Positions 51,926 to 60,768 are shown, numbered from the stretch's first letter. The stretch: DNA of 64,000 nucleotides from Poriferisodalis sp965237655 (GCF_965237655.1 NZ_CBDEGB010000002.1:1674001-1738000), one strand, 5' to 3'. Notes: generated by a model from the letters alone, not told the origin. Numbers and translations: made by a program.

Positions 51926-53548
51926 ATGAGACAGTTCACAAGCCGGATCGATCCCCGAAGCGACGACTTCGGCAAGAACGCCGCCGCCTACGGCGATCTG
52001 CTCGCCACTCTGCGAGATCGCCAGCGCTTCGCCATCTCCGGGGGTGCGGGCCGCGAACGCTCGATCGAGCGACACCACAGCCGGGGCAAGATCCTGCCGC
52101 GGGACCGGATCGACCTGGTGTGCGATGCCGACACGCCGTTCCTGGAGTTGTCCACCCTGGCTGGCTGGGAGATGTACGACAACAGCGCTCCCGGCGCCGG
52201 CATCGTCACCGGCATCGGCGTGGTGTGCGGCGTCCCGTGGATGTTCATAGCCAATGACGCCACGGTGAAGGGCGGCTCGCTGCTGCCGGTCAGCATCAAG
52301 AAGCACGTACGCGCTCAGGACATCGCTGCCGAGAACGGCCTGGGCGTGATCTACCTCGTGGATTCCGGCGGCGCCTTCCTCCCTCTGCAGGACGAGATCT
52401 TCCCCGACAAAGACCACTTCGGCGGCAGCTTCTACCGCCAGGCCCGCCTTTCAGCCATGGGCCTGCCCCAGATGTCAGTGGTGCTTGGCGGCTGCACGGC
52501 CGGCGGGGCCTACGTTCCGGCCCTCAGCGACGAGGTGATCATGGTGTCGGGCATTGGCCGCATCTATCTGGGCGGCCCGCCCATCGTGAAGGCCGCGCTC
52601 GGGGAGATCATCGAGCCCGACGACCTCGGCGGCGCTGCGCTGCACACCCGCATCTCGGGCGTGTCCGACTACATGACGCCCGACGAGCGATCTGCATACG
52701 GCAAGCTGCGCGAACTTTGCGATGCGTCGAACCAGCGACCGGTGGATCATCGCGTCGGCTGGCTGTCGTGGACCGAGCCGGAGCCGCCTCACTACGACCC
52801 CGCCGAGATCTACGGCGTGATCTCCGCCGACGACCGCATCGGTTTCGATGCCCGCGAGGTCATCGCCCGGCTCGTCGACGGTTCCCGGTACTCGGAGTTC
52901 AAGCCCGAATGGGGCGACCACATCACGTGCGGCTTCGCCCGCACCTGGGGGTACCTGGTCGGCGTCATCGCCAACAACGGGATCATCTTTTCTAACGACG
53001 CCCTCAAGGCCACCCACTTCATCGAGCTGTGCGAGCAGCGCCGGGTGCCGCTGCTGTTCCTGCAGAACACCACCGGCTACATGGTGGGCAGCGATTCGGA
53101 GGCAGCCGGCATCGCCAAGCACGGGGCAAAGATGGTGTCGGCCGTCGCCAATGCCACGGTGCCCCGCTACACGGTGCTCATCGGCGGCTCCTACGGAGCC
53201 GGGAACTATGGCATGTGCGGGCGGGGATTCAACCCCAGGTTCCTGTTCGCCTGGCCGAACAGCCGCATCGCCACTATGTCCGCTGAGACTGCCCAGACCG
53301 TGCTGGTGGACATCCGGCTGGCCGGTATGCGAGGCACCGAGACCACCCCCGACCAGATCGCTGCGATGCGGGCAGAGGTGGCCGACCAATACGAACGCCA
53401 GAGCGACCCGTACTACGCCACGGCCCGCCTCTGGGACGACGGTCTCATCGACCCGGCCGACACACGTGAGGCTCTCGGACTCTGTCTTGCGCTGGCAGCC
53501 CGTCAGGACGCCCCGGCCCCCGGCGGCGGCCTCGTCTACCGGATGTAA
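51926..53548 (+). CDS. Acyl-CoA carboxylase beta (carboxyltransferase) subunit
   Basis: A 540-residue carboxyltransferase with two crotonase-like halves. The acyl-CoA pocket is seen in YLVDSGGAFLPLQDEIFPD and VVLGGCTAGGAYVPALSDE, and the biotin half in LLFLQNTTGYMVGSDSEAAG and GGSYGAGNYGMCGRGFNPR. These motifs are closest to methylcrotonyl-CoA and geranyl-CoA carboxylase beta subunits (AccD1-like); propionyl-CoA carboxylase is less likely because of the FPD in the first pocket. The alpha subunit follows 32 bases later. The substrate is inferred. Confidence 0.92.
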   Translation: MRQFTSRIDPRSDDFGKNAAAYGDLLATLRDRQRFAISGGAGRERSIERHHSRGKILPRDRIDLVCDADTPFLELSTLAGWEMYDNSAPGAGIVTGIGVVCGVPWMFIANDATVKGGSLLPVSIKKHVRAQDIAAENGLGVIYLVDSGGAFLPLQDEIFPDKDHFGGSFYRQARLSAMGLPQMSVVLGGCTAGGAYVPALSDEVIMVSGIGRIYLGGPPIVKAALGEIIEPDDLGGAALHTRISGVSDYMTPDERSAYGKLRELCDASNQRPVDHRVGWLSWTEPEPPHYDPAEIYGVISADDRIGFDAREVIARLVDGSRYSEFKPEWGDHITCGFARTWGYLVGVIANNGIIFSNDALKATHFIELCEQRRVPLLFLQNTTGYMVGSDSEAAGIAKHGAKMVSAVANATVPRYTVLIGGSYGAGNYGMCGRGFNPRFLFAWPNSRIATMSAETAQTVLVDIRLAGMRGTETTPDQIAAMRAEVADQYERQSDPYYATARLWDDGLIDPADTREALGLCLALAARQDAPAPGGGLVYRM

Positions 53549-53580
53549 TCGGCAGCCGTTCTTGCCATGAGCCTGACGCC

Positions 53581-55461
53581 ATGAAGCTGCTGGTCGCGAA
53601 CCGGGGCGAGATCGCGAGCCGTGTCTTCGCTACCGCTCGGCGGATGGGTTGGCGCACCGTCGCGGTGTACGCCGAACCTGATCGCCATGCGCCGTTCGTG
53701 AGCGACGCAGACGAGGCCTGTTGCATCGGGCCCGCTGCGCTCGACCGGTCGTACCTGGACATCGAAGCGATCCTCCAGGCGGCCCAGGACACCGGCGCCA
53801 CAGCCGTGCATCCCGGCTACGGCTTCCTGTCAGAGAATGCAGGATTCGCCCGCGCGGTGCTGGGTGCCGGGCTGATCTGGGTCGGGCCCCATCCCGAAGC
53901 CATCGCGCAGATGGGCGCCAAGGTGGAAGCCCGGGCACTCGCACAGGCCGCGGACGTGCCGATCATCCCAGGCGCAACCGAAGAACATCTCGGTGCCTCC
54001 GCTGCGGAGATCGGCTTTCCGGTGCTGGTGAAGGCGTCCGCGGGAGGCGGAGGCAAGGGCATTCGCGTCGTTCGCTCCGCAGACGAATTCGATGCTGCGC
54101 TGATTGAGGCCCGCACCGAGGCGCTGCGTTCTTTCGGAGACGATCGGATCATTGTCGAGCGCTACATCGAGCGCCCGCGCCATGTCGAGGTGCAGGTGAT
54201 CGGCGATCAGCACGGCGACGTCATCCATCTGGGTACCCGCGACTGCTCTTCGCAGCGCCGCTTCCAGAAGCTGCTGGAGGAGGCGCCTGCGCCGAACCTG
54301 CCCGACGCCACCCGCGACGGTCTCCACTCAGCGGCGATGGCACTCGCCCACCACATCGGCTACGACAACGCCGGCACGGTGGAGTTCATCGTCGATGCCG
54401 GCACTGGCGAGTTCTTCTTCCTCGAGATGAACACCCGGCTGCAGGTCGAGCATCCCGTCACCGAAGCGATCACAGGGCTGGACCTCGTAGAGCTGCAACT
54501 GCGAGCGGCGACCGGTGAACCCCTCGGTCTCCGCCAGTCCGATGTGACGTTTTCTGGTCACAGCATCGAGGCCCGCATCAACGCTGAGGATCCCACAGAC
54601 AGTTTCAGCCCCCGAGCGGGCCCAGTGAACCATGTGAGCGTGCCTGACAGTGTGCGCTGGGACTCGGCGGTGGTGCCCGGCAGTGCGATCACGCCGTACT
54701 ACGACCCGCTCATCGCCAAGCTCGTGGTTGCTCGCAGTGACCGCGAAGCGGCACTTGATGCTCTGCGCGACGCCCTTGACGGACTCGTGGTCGGGCCCGT
54801 GCCGACCAACGCCGGATTCCTTCGCTGGCTGACGGACACACCGCAACTGCGCGATGGCGACATGACCACCGACATCATCGACTCGTTGAATTCCGAGGAC
54901 ATGCCAGCACCGGCGTCAGGCCATCAAGCCGCACCTCTGGCCGCTGCCGTCTGGCTCGGGCACCTGCGGAATCGGCGTGCAGCAGGTGACAACGGACCGT
55001 GGGCAGCGCTCGGGGGGTTCCGGCTGACCGAACATCGGCCCGAAGCGGCAGTGTTGCTGCGAGATGCCGACGGTGATCTCCACGAAGTACCGGCAGCGGC
55101 CATCAACGGTGCCGAACCGGTGAGCGCCAGCAGCACCGACACCAATTCCGTAGCGATCAACCTCGACGGGCACACGGTCACGTTCGATGTAACAGAGAGA
55201 TCCGACGCCTGGGCGCCCACTGCCACTGACGTCACTGGCGCGGTCGATGCCGTCGCGGCACCGTTCCCAGCCGTCGTCGTCGAGGTCGTCGTTGTGGCCG
55301 GTGATGTGGTGACGACCGGCGACACGGTGGTGGTGGTGGAAGCCATGAAGATGCTCCACTCGCTCACGGCCCATGGAGCAGGCACAGTCGCAGAGGTGAG
55401 GTGCGCCCCGGGCGATGCCGTGGAGGCGAATCAGGTGCTGGTCGGTTTCGTCGGCGGCTGA
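53581..55461 (+). CDS. Acyl-CoA carboxylase alpha (biotin carboxylase-BCCP) subunit
   Basis: A 626-residue biotin carboxylase fused to a biotin carrier. The N-terminus is MKLLVANRGEIASRVFATAR; ATP-grasp motifs are KASAGGGGKGIRVV and FFLEMNTRLQVEHPVTE. A middle linker domain of about 120 residues follows, then the carrier with the biotin Lys in VVEAMKMLHSL. With the beta subunit just upstream it should form an alpha-6/beta-6 complex, perhaps for leucine breakdown (methylcrotonyl-CoA). No other leucine-pathway gene is beside it. Confidence 0.93.
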   Translation: MKLLVANRGEIASRVFATARRMGWRTVAVYAEPDRHAPFVSDADEACCIGPAALDRSYLDIEAILQAAQDTGATAVHPGYGFLSENAGFARAVLGAGLIWVGPHPEAIAQMGAKVEARALAQAADVPIIPGATEEHLGASAAEIGFPVLVKASAGGGGKGIRVVRSADEFDAALIEARTEALRSFGDDRIIVERYIERPRHVEVQVIGDQHGDVIHLGTRDCSSQRRFQKLLEEAPAPNLPDATRDGLHSAAMALAHHIGYDNAGTVEFIVDAGTGEFFFLEMNTRLQVEHPVTEAITGLDLVELQLRAATGEPLGLRQSDVTFSGHSIEARINAEDPTDSFSPRAGPVNHVSVPDSVRWDSAVVPGSAITPYYDPLIAKLVVARSDREAALDALRDALDGLVVGPVPTNAGFLRWLTDTPQLRDGDMTTDIIDSLNSEDMPAPASGHQAAPLAAAVWLGHLRNRRAAGDNGPWAALGGFRLTEHRPEAAVLLRDADGDLHEVPAAAINGAEPVSASSTDTNSVAINLDGHTVTFDVTERSDAWAPTATDVTGAVDAVAAPFPAVVVEVVVVAGDVVTTGDTVVVVEAMKMLHSLTAHGAGTVAEVRCAPGDAVEANQVLVGFVGG

Positions 55462-55510
55462 GGCACCGCCCAGCCGTCAGCGAGATGGACCTTGTTTGTG
55501 TGCTCTGGGT

Positions 55511-55540
55511 GTATGCATACTACTCATGTGTAGTTGAGTA
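55511..55540. promoter_or_regulatory. AT-rich palindromic patch after the carboxylase operon
   Basis: Inside a gap of about 150 bases lie a perfect 10-base palindrome GTATGCATAC (55511-55520) and an inverted repeat TACTCA (55521-55526) / TGAGTA (55535-55540) with an 8-base spacer. The patch is markedly richer in A and T than the surroundings. It could be an operator, a terminator-like structure or a scar of an inserted element. Confidence 0.35.
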
Positions 55541-55619
55541 TTCCTGGATAGGTCGTGTAGGGTTCCGCTGTCAGCAATCAGTTCGGGTCCCCGGCGCTGT
55601 GCGGTCATAAGCCGCTTCG

Positions 55620-56733
55620 CTGGCGGACGGGACGGTCACCCTGAGCTGGAACGCACCGGTTGACGACGCCGGGTCGGTCACCGGCTATCAGATCCTGCGA
55701 CGCCGCCCCGGGGTGGACGCAGTCGGCACGTTCCATGTGATCGCCGCAGACACCGCCACCGCCGACGTCTCGTTCGTGGATCGCTGCGCGGACCAGCCCG
55801 GCACCGCCTACACCTATCGGGTCAAAGCGCGCCGCGGCGACCAGCTCAGCCGCTGGGGCAACTACTCACGCATCGACCTCGCCGCCGGCTACGTGTCGGC
55901 TGACCCACAGACCGGCTGCGATCCCGACACCGGCACCGGGGGATTCCAGGACCGCGCCACACTGCAGGGCCTGCCTGCGGGTTACCCCAACACGATCGGT
56001 TTCGCTGTCCCAGATCCGCAGACGGCTGATGTGATCGCAGGTTTCACTTACGAGCACTTCCAGCCCCGCGATGTCACCGCGAAGCTGACCGATGACGGCA
56101 TCGTCATCAGCTGGCGATGGCCGTCGCGGACAGATGCCTGCGCCAGCTACGACATCGAGCGGGTGCCCGGCACCCGCACCTTGCAAAAGGTCACCCACGC
56201 CAGCGGCTACAACACCTGGGAAGTGACAGAGACCGGGCCTATTACGAGTACACCTGCATCGGTAACCCCGGCAGCCGAGACCTCTCACCGGAGGCATTGG
56301 AGGCCTTGGGGCTCGTCACCAACGCCGACACCGCGACAACCCAGGAAATCGCGGACGCACGCGACACGATCGACGACTGGCTCGACGCCGACTTCACACG
56401 ACGGCTCGCCGACTGCAGCAGCGACGGTTCGGTCAAGCCGGGCAATCCCCTGTACAACGTCTACGGCACCTTTTGCGCCCGGCTGTTCGGCAGTGAGGGA
56501 TGCATGCACACCACGACGCGTACGTCACCGTCAGCGGCCTGGCTCCCGGCACCGATTACACCGCCGAAGCCCTGTTCCGGCTCATCTCCGAGGAGAAGTT
56601 CATCGGCAGCGGCCGCTCCGGGCTCCCCCAGCCCGAAGACTTCATCCCCACCTGGGACGGCGGCTTCTACCCCGGCGGCATCTGGTCACCCGCGCACCTC
56701 GTCGGCACCGTCACCTTCACCACCGACCCATAG
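55620..56733 (+). pseudogene. Fibronectin III-type protein broken in three frames
   Basis: A continuous homologous product can be read only by changing frame twice. Frame one (55620 to about 56238) starts in the middle of a fibronectin domain (LADGTVTLSWNAPVDDAGS) with no start codon or signal peptide and reaches YNTWEVTETGP. Frame two (about 56239-56500) goes on with YYEYTCIGNPGSRDLSPEAL and LYNVYGTFCARLFGSEGC. Frame three (about 56500-56733) has YVTVSGLAPGTDYTAEALF and ends GGIWSPAHLVGTVTFTTDP. So the gene is truncated at the 5' end and has two single-base indels. A decayed second copy of its tail lies at 60470-60581. Confidence 0.75.
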
Positions 56734-56824
56734 CCGAACAGCGAATTCGCTGCGGGCTCCCACTGCGCCAAGGGCCGGCAATTCGCCTCGGAGACGCAGA
56801 TTGCCATGGCTACGGTAAGCAGCC

Positions 56825-57349
56825 GTGAGCCGCAAGGAGATACTGATCGTCGCCGGGCCCAACGGTGCGGGCAAGACAACATTCGCGCGCGACCATCTCA
56901 ATCTCGAAGCGAGCGGACTGATCTACTTGAATGCCGATCTCATCGCTGCGGGGCTCTCCCTTTCCGAACCCGCTCTCGCAGATCTGCAAGCTGGCCGGCA
57001 GATGCTGGCCGAGCTTGACCGGCTCGGAAACGACGGCCACAGCTTCGCGTTCGAGACCACCCTGGCGGGACGGGGATACTTGCGGCGCATCCGGCGCTGG
57101 CGTGCCGACGGCTACCACGTCACACTGCTGTTCCTGTCGCTGCCGTCAGAGGAACGTGCTATCGCCCGCGTGCGTCGGAGGGTCTCTCTCGGCGGGCATG
57201 ACGTGCCAGACGAGACGGTGCGCAGGCGCTACCATGCGGGCTTGGAGAACTTCTGGCACCTGTACGCGCCCGCAGTCGACGAATGGGTGTTCTGGGACAA
57301 CCGGGGGGAACGGCCGCTGATGATCGAACGGAGCACCAGCCTTGCCTGA
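56825..57349 (+). CDS. Zeta-toxin-like P-loop kinase
   Basis: A 174-residue P-loop protein of the zeta toxin/COG4185 group. GTG start; Walker A in VAGPNGAGKTTFARDHL, the substrate-side LNADLIAAGLS, FAFETTLAGRGYLRRI, and an Arg-rich lid around ARVRRRVSLGGHDVPDETVR. Zeta toxins phosphorylate UDP-N-acetylglucosamine and block wall synthesis; COG4185 members are more varied. The next gene overlaps it by 8 bases and could be its antitoxin. Confidence 0.85.
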   Translation: MSRKEILIVAGPNGAGKTTFARDHLNLEASGLIYLNADLIAAGLSLSEPALADLQAGRQMLAELDRLGNDGHSFAFETTLAGRGYLRRIRRWRADGYHVTLLFLSLPSEERAIARVRRRVSLGGHDVPDETVRRRYHAGLENFWHLYAPAVDEWVFWDNRGERPLMIERSTSLA

Positions 57350-57701
57350 TCCTGTCAACGCGACCGATGGATGCGCCCAGCAGAATGGCGTGAGCACCAA
57401 CGGCCGTCTGCGGTTCTCGGGTCCTGAGTTCATCGCGAGCGTGGAGCGGTCGCTGATTCGGGCCGCGAAGCATGCGCATCTCGAGGCGTACCTCGCGGGA
57501 GAGGGCGTTGCGTACGAGCGCGACGGAGTCTTCGGCATTTACCGGCCCGATCCAGCCTTGTACGAAGACTTAATCCCGCCGGACATGGACAGAAGCCACA
57601 TCCCGCCCCCGTTTGACAACGAGCAAGCATTCCCCGAGCTGCCGCCATCTCTTCCGCAGGAAATACTGGACGAACTATCAGCGCTAGCCAACGCCTCCTG
57701 A
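57342..57701 (+). CDS. Unknown protein paired with the zeta-like kinase
   Basis: A 119-residue protein that starts at TTG 57342, overlapping the kinase stop by 8 bases. The centre is helical (GPEFIASVERSLIRAAKHAH, then LEAYLAGEGVAYERDG); the C-terminus is acidic and Pro-rich (SHIPPPFDNEQAFPELPPSL). Small partners downstream of COG4185 kinases are candidates for antitoxins, but that is inference. Its last 18 bases overlap the convergent M24 gene. Confidence 0.65.
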   Translation: MPDPVNATDGCAQQNGVSTNGRLRFSGPEFIASVERSLIRAAKHAHLEAYLAGEGVAYERDGVFGIYRPDPALYEDLIPPDMDRSHIPPPFDNEQAFPELPPSLPQEILDELSALANAS

Positions 57702-59039
57702 CAGACCGCACAGCCCCAGCGGCAGGTTCGTCAGGACCTCGTTGCCCGCCTCGGTGATCAGCACTTGCTCCTCCAGCTTGACGCCTTCGCCGCCTGATCG
57801 TGGTCCGACGAATGCCTCGATGCACATGACCATGCCCGGCTCCAAGACGCCGTCGTAGCCGACCCTGTCCCATTTGTGACGGTGGCACACCGATGGGTAC
57901 TCATCGCACAGCCCGACCCCGTGCGAGATCGATGTGTAGTGCCGGTACCGATCCAGGTCGGGATACCACGCCCGGTCGGTGATCTCCCTCAGCGTTGTGC
58001 CTGCCTGGTGGATCTCGATGTTGTGCTCGATCTGTTCGGCCGCCAGCGCCCACGTGTCGTGCTGCGCAGGGGTGGGCTGGCCGTCTCCGCACAGCCACGT
58101 GCGCGACATGTCCACGCAGATGCCGTATGCACCGACCAGGTCGGTATCGAAGCCCATTAGCTCCCCCGCCTGCACCCGGCGGCTGCTGGCCTCTTGGTAC
58201 CAGGGGTTCGTCCGCGGCCCCGACGACAGCAACCTCGTCTCGATCCATTCGCCGTAACGCCGCAGGCTGCCCGCCCACAGCGCTGCCCACAGGTCCAGCT
58301 CGCTCACACCGGGCTCGAAGATGGCCTCCATCTCGCCGATCGCGGCCTCGCAGGCGTGAACGGCGCAGCGCATCGCCCGGATCTCATCGACGCTCTTGAT
58401 CGTGCGAGCCGTCTCCATGAGCGGCTCCGCCGGGACAAGTTCGACACCGAGAGACTCGGGCGCTCGCGCGGCGCCCAGGTCCAGCCGATCCACGGCCACA
58501 CGGCACCCGTTTCGCCTGGGAACGGCTCGGGCGTGCTCGCCAACCAGTGCAGCGACCTCAGCAGCCCAGCGCTGGGCGATCTCGGGTGCCCTCGGACCAG
58601 CGAGGAAGTGCGTGTACGACGGGGCCGGGCGGATCTCGTCGACAACCTCGGAATGCGCGTCGAGGAACTCGCCCTCGGAGAACTCGAAGACGACGACGGG
58701 TCCGTCCGTGTTGACCACAGCGAAACGGACTGCGTTGTGCATGGTCCACAACGACATGTTGGTCGTGTCGGTTGCGTAGCGGATGTTGAGCGGGTCGTAC
58801 AGCAGCGCTGCGTCGCAGTCGGCGGCGCGCAGCTGCTCGCGGACCCTCCCGAGGCGATACCTGCGCATAGCCGAACGGTCGGGAAGCTCCAGACCAGCGG
58901 CGATCCATTCGGCTTCCAGCTCGGGGCCGGGGCCGAGCGCATGCATGTTGAGATCGGTGTGGTCCAGCAACCATGCGGGCGGCTCGTCCCGGGCCACCCC
59001 GATCTTCGGCTGGTGTCGTCGGTGCCCCGAGAGCTCCAT
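57684..59039 (-). CDS. M24 metallopeptidase-fold enzyme, DddP-like
   Basis: A 451-residue protein of the M24 (creatinase/aminopeptidase P) fold. The metal ligands are visible: two Asp in GFDTDLVGAYGICVDMSRTW, His in ISHGVGLCDEYPS, Glu in MVMCIEAFVGP and Glu in GVKLEEQVLI. The length, the GFDTDL-G-YG-C-DMSRTW block and the HGVGLCDEYP block resemble the DMSP lyase DddP, which splits dimethylsulfoniopropionate to acrylate and dimethyl sulfide. Ordinary Xaa-Pro peptidases share the metal set, so the lyase assignment is moderate. It stands alone on this strand, convergent with the zeta pair and divergent from the MOSC gene. Confidence 0.8.
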   Translation of the reverse strand: MELSGHRRHQPKIGVARDEPPAWLLDHTDLNMHALGPGPELEAEWIAAGLELPDRSAMRRYRLGRVREQLRAADCDAALLYDPLNIRYATDTTNMSLWTMHNAVRFAVVNTDGPVVVFEFSEGEFLDAHSEVVDEIRPAPSYTHFLAGPRAPEIAQRWAAEVAALVGEHARAVPRRNGCRVAVDRLDLGAARAPESLGVELVPAEPLMETARTIKSVDEIRAMRCAVHACEAAIGEMEAIFEPGVSELDLWAALWAGSLRRYGEWIETRLLSSGPRTNPWYQEASSRRVQAGELMGFDTDLVGAYGICVDMSRTWLCGDGQPTPAQHDTWALAAEQIEHNIEIHQAGTTLREITDRAWYPDLDRYRHYTSISHGVGLCDEYPSVCHRHKWDRVGYDGVLEPGMVMCIEAFVGPRSGGEGVKLEEQVLITEAGNEVLTNLPLGLCGLSGGVG

Positions 59040-59106
59040 GAATGACAGCCTTCGGTTCGGTCGGTGGTCTCCAGCCTTCGGCCTGCGGCGAGCCTAGGGT
59101 CTGGCA

Positions 59107-60018
59107 ATGACTTCACCGGAGCACGCAGGATCGGGGTACGAGGGCGGAACGCTCACCGGGATCACCATCCACCCCATCAAGGGCTGCCGGCGCACCGAAC
59201 TCGACTCGGTCGTGGTCTCAGCAACAGGTCTCGATGGCGATCGCGCATGGCAGGTGGTGACGGTTCCTGACCATGACGGCGCCCTCGGTAAGGCGGTCAC
59301 GCAGCGCCAGAACGCAGCGCTTGCCACCGTCTCGCCAGTTCCCATCGACGGCGGCTTGACGATCAGCGCACCCGATGTCGGCACAATCGACGTGAAGCGG
59401 CCTGATGCCAACGACGTCACCGTTCACGCGCTCATCGGCGATGAGGTCGCCTGCGCAGATGCGGGTGACGAAGCTGCAGAGTTCTTCAGCGAGGTCTTGG
59501 GATTCCCGGCTCGGCTCGCTGCCCTGACTCCCGAGTCGTCCCGCCCAGTGCGACTCTTCCGGGGACGGCTCACCGGCTTCGCCGACGCAGCTCCGGTGCT
59601 CGTTGCGAACACTGCCTCCCTCGATGACCTCGTAACCCGGGCGACCGAGCCCTTCGGGATCGAACGATTCCGGGCAAACCTCATCGTCACCAACGATCAT
59701 CCCTGGTCAGAAGACACCTGGACCGAGTTCTCAATCGGCGATGCCGACCTTGTCGCTCGGATCGCGTGGCCCCGCTGTTCCGTCCCACAGATCGACCAGG
59801 ACACGGGCAAGCGACACCGCGAGCCCGCTTTGGTGCTGCGCAAGCACCGCTGGTGCTACTCCGCCGAAGGATTCTCGCCCGGCATGCGGGGAATGCTGGA
59901 GGGCAACGCCATGTTCGGCATCGCCTGCACCGTCGATCCCCAAGGCGCTGTGCTGTCGGTGGGCGATCCGGTCAACGTCGCAGCTACTGGGCCCCCACTG
60001 CTCGACCCGCCACGCTGA
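59107..60018 (+). CDS. MOSC domain protein
   Basis: A 303-residue protein with the MOSC N-terminal beta-barrel (GITIHPIKGCRRTELDSVVV, GLDGDRAWQVVT) and a MOSC domain (FRANLIVTNDHPWSEDTWTE, WPRCSVPQIDQDTGKRHRE). MOSC proteins include the mARC and YcbX enzymes that reduce N-hydroxylated compounds with a Mo cofactor held by a Cys; here the Cys of RCSVPQID is at the expected place. No ferredoxin domain follows as in YcbX. It is next to a patch of gene debris, one piece of which resembles its own middle part. Confidence 0.88.
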   Translation: MTSPEHAGSGYEGGTLTGITIHPIKGCRRTELDSVVVSATGLDGDRAWQVVTVPDHDGALGKAVTQRQNAALATVSPVPIDGGLTISAPDVGTIDVKRPDANDVTVHALIGDEVACADAGDEAAEFFSEVLGFPARLAALTPESSRPVRLFRGRLTGFADAAPVLVANTASLDDLVTRATEPFGIERFRANLIVTNDHPWSEDTWTEFSIGDADLVARIAWPRCSVPQIDQDTGKRHREPALVLRKHRWCYSAEGFSPGMRGMLEGNAMFGIACTVDPQGAVLSVGDPVNVAATGPPLLDPPR

Positions 60019-60467
60019 GGCACCGGCGCGCAATCTCCAAGAGAACAGCCCGGTCGCTGGTGGTCTCGCCCTTCGTGCTCGCCGAACTCGATTGCTTCAC
60101 AGCGCGCGTCGCTGGTGATGATGCCGAACTGGCGATGTTGTCGGAGCAGGCGTCTGGAGCGTAGCAGTTGGCGTCGTTCGACCGTGTCGACCTCATCCGG
60201 GCTCGGGCAGTCGCGGAGCGGTATCGAGACCTGCTTCTCGTCCTCACCGACGCCTCCCTCGTCGTCCTCGCTCACCGATACGAGACCGAATCCATCGCCA
60301 CGTTGGACGAAAGACACTTCGGCGTGGTCCAGTCGCTCAAGGGACGTCCATTCACAATTCTCCCCGCTGATCGATCCGGGCCTAGCTGGATGCCGGCCGG
60401 CTTCGTCGGCGGCGAGCTGCAGGGCAGCCAGCGTTGTATCTGCCTGCCTGAGCCTGGTTTCTTGTAG
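60019..60467 (+). pseudogene. PIN-domain toxin gene, truncated and interrupted
   Basis: One frame reads LVVSPFVLAELDCFTARVAG, then a TAG at 60162-60164, then FDRVDLIRARAVAERYRDL, LVLTDASLVVLAHRYETES and IATLDERHFGVVQSLKG. Those are the central and C-terminal acidic positions of a VapC-type PIN domain. The N-terminal strand with the first Asp is missing, since the frame runs straight back into the 3' end of the MOSC gene, and the central stop divides the rest. The ORF from 60168 alone would be 99 residues. No antitoxin gene is recognisable. Confidence 0.75.
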
Positions 60468-60469
60468 GG

Positions 60470-60581
60470 CCGAAGACCTCCGGTTCAAGCGAATTGGGCG
60501 ACCACGGGCGGATTCAACTCTGGGGGAATCTACGGGCCGAGGCATCTGGTAGGCATCGTCACCTTCACGACGCTTCCTTGA
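60470..60581 (+). pseudogene. Second, decayed copy of the fibronectin-protein tail
   Basis: The last 30 codons of this stretch read NWATTGGFNSGGIYGPRHLV then GIVTFTTLP and a stop. The gene at 55620-56733 ends TWDGGFYPGGIWSPAHLVG then TVTFTTDP and a stop. The match over the C-terminal residues is clear. No start or upstream domain survives, so this is a gene remnant. Confidence 0.65.
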
Positions 60582-60629
60582 ACACCACGTCGCTGCCCGG
60601 TGCGACTGTTCCAAGGGTGCCGCACAAGA

Positions 60630-60691
60630 TTCGCCGATGCCGCACCGGGCTGGTCGCCAACGTGGCCTCACTGGATGACTTCGTGACGTGA
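60630..60691 (+). pseudogene. Fragment of a second MOSC gene
   Basis: Bases 60630-60647 read FADAAP and, after a one-base frame change, 60650-60691 read LVANVASLDDFVT and a stop. The intact MOSC protein has FADAAPVLVANTASLDDLVT at about 59578-59637. By my count 28 of 38 bases agree in the second part, most differences in third positions, so it comes from a diverged relative rather than a recent copy. Confidence 0.6.
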
Positions 60692-60768
60692 ACCATGCGG
60701 TGCAGAGTTTCAGTCAATTTCAATAATTCTGACAAGGCGCCGCTGCAGAGACTGCTACCGTTCGGCAC

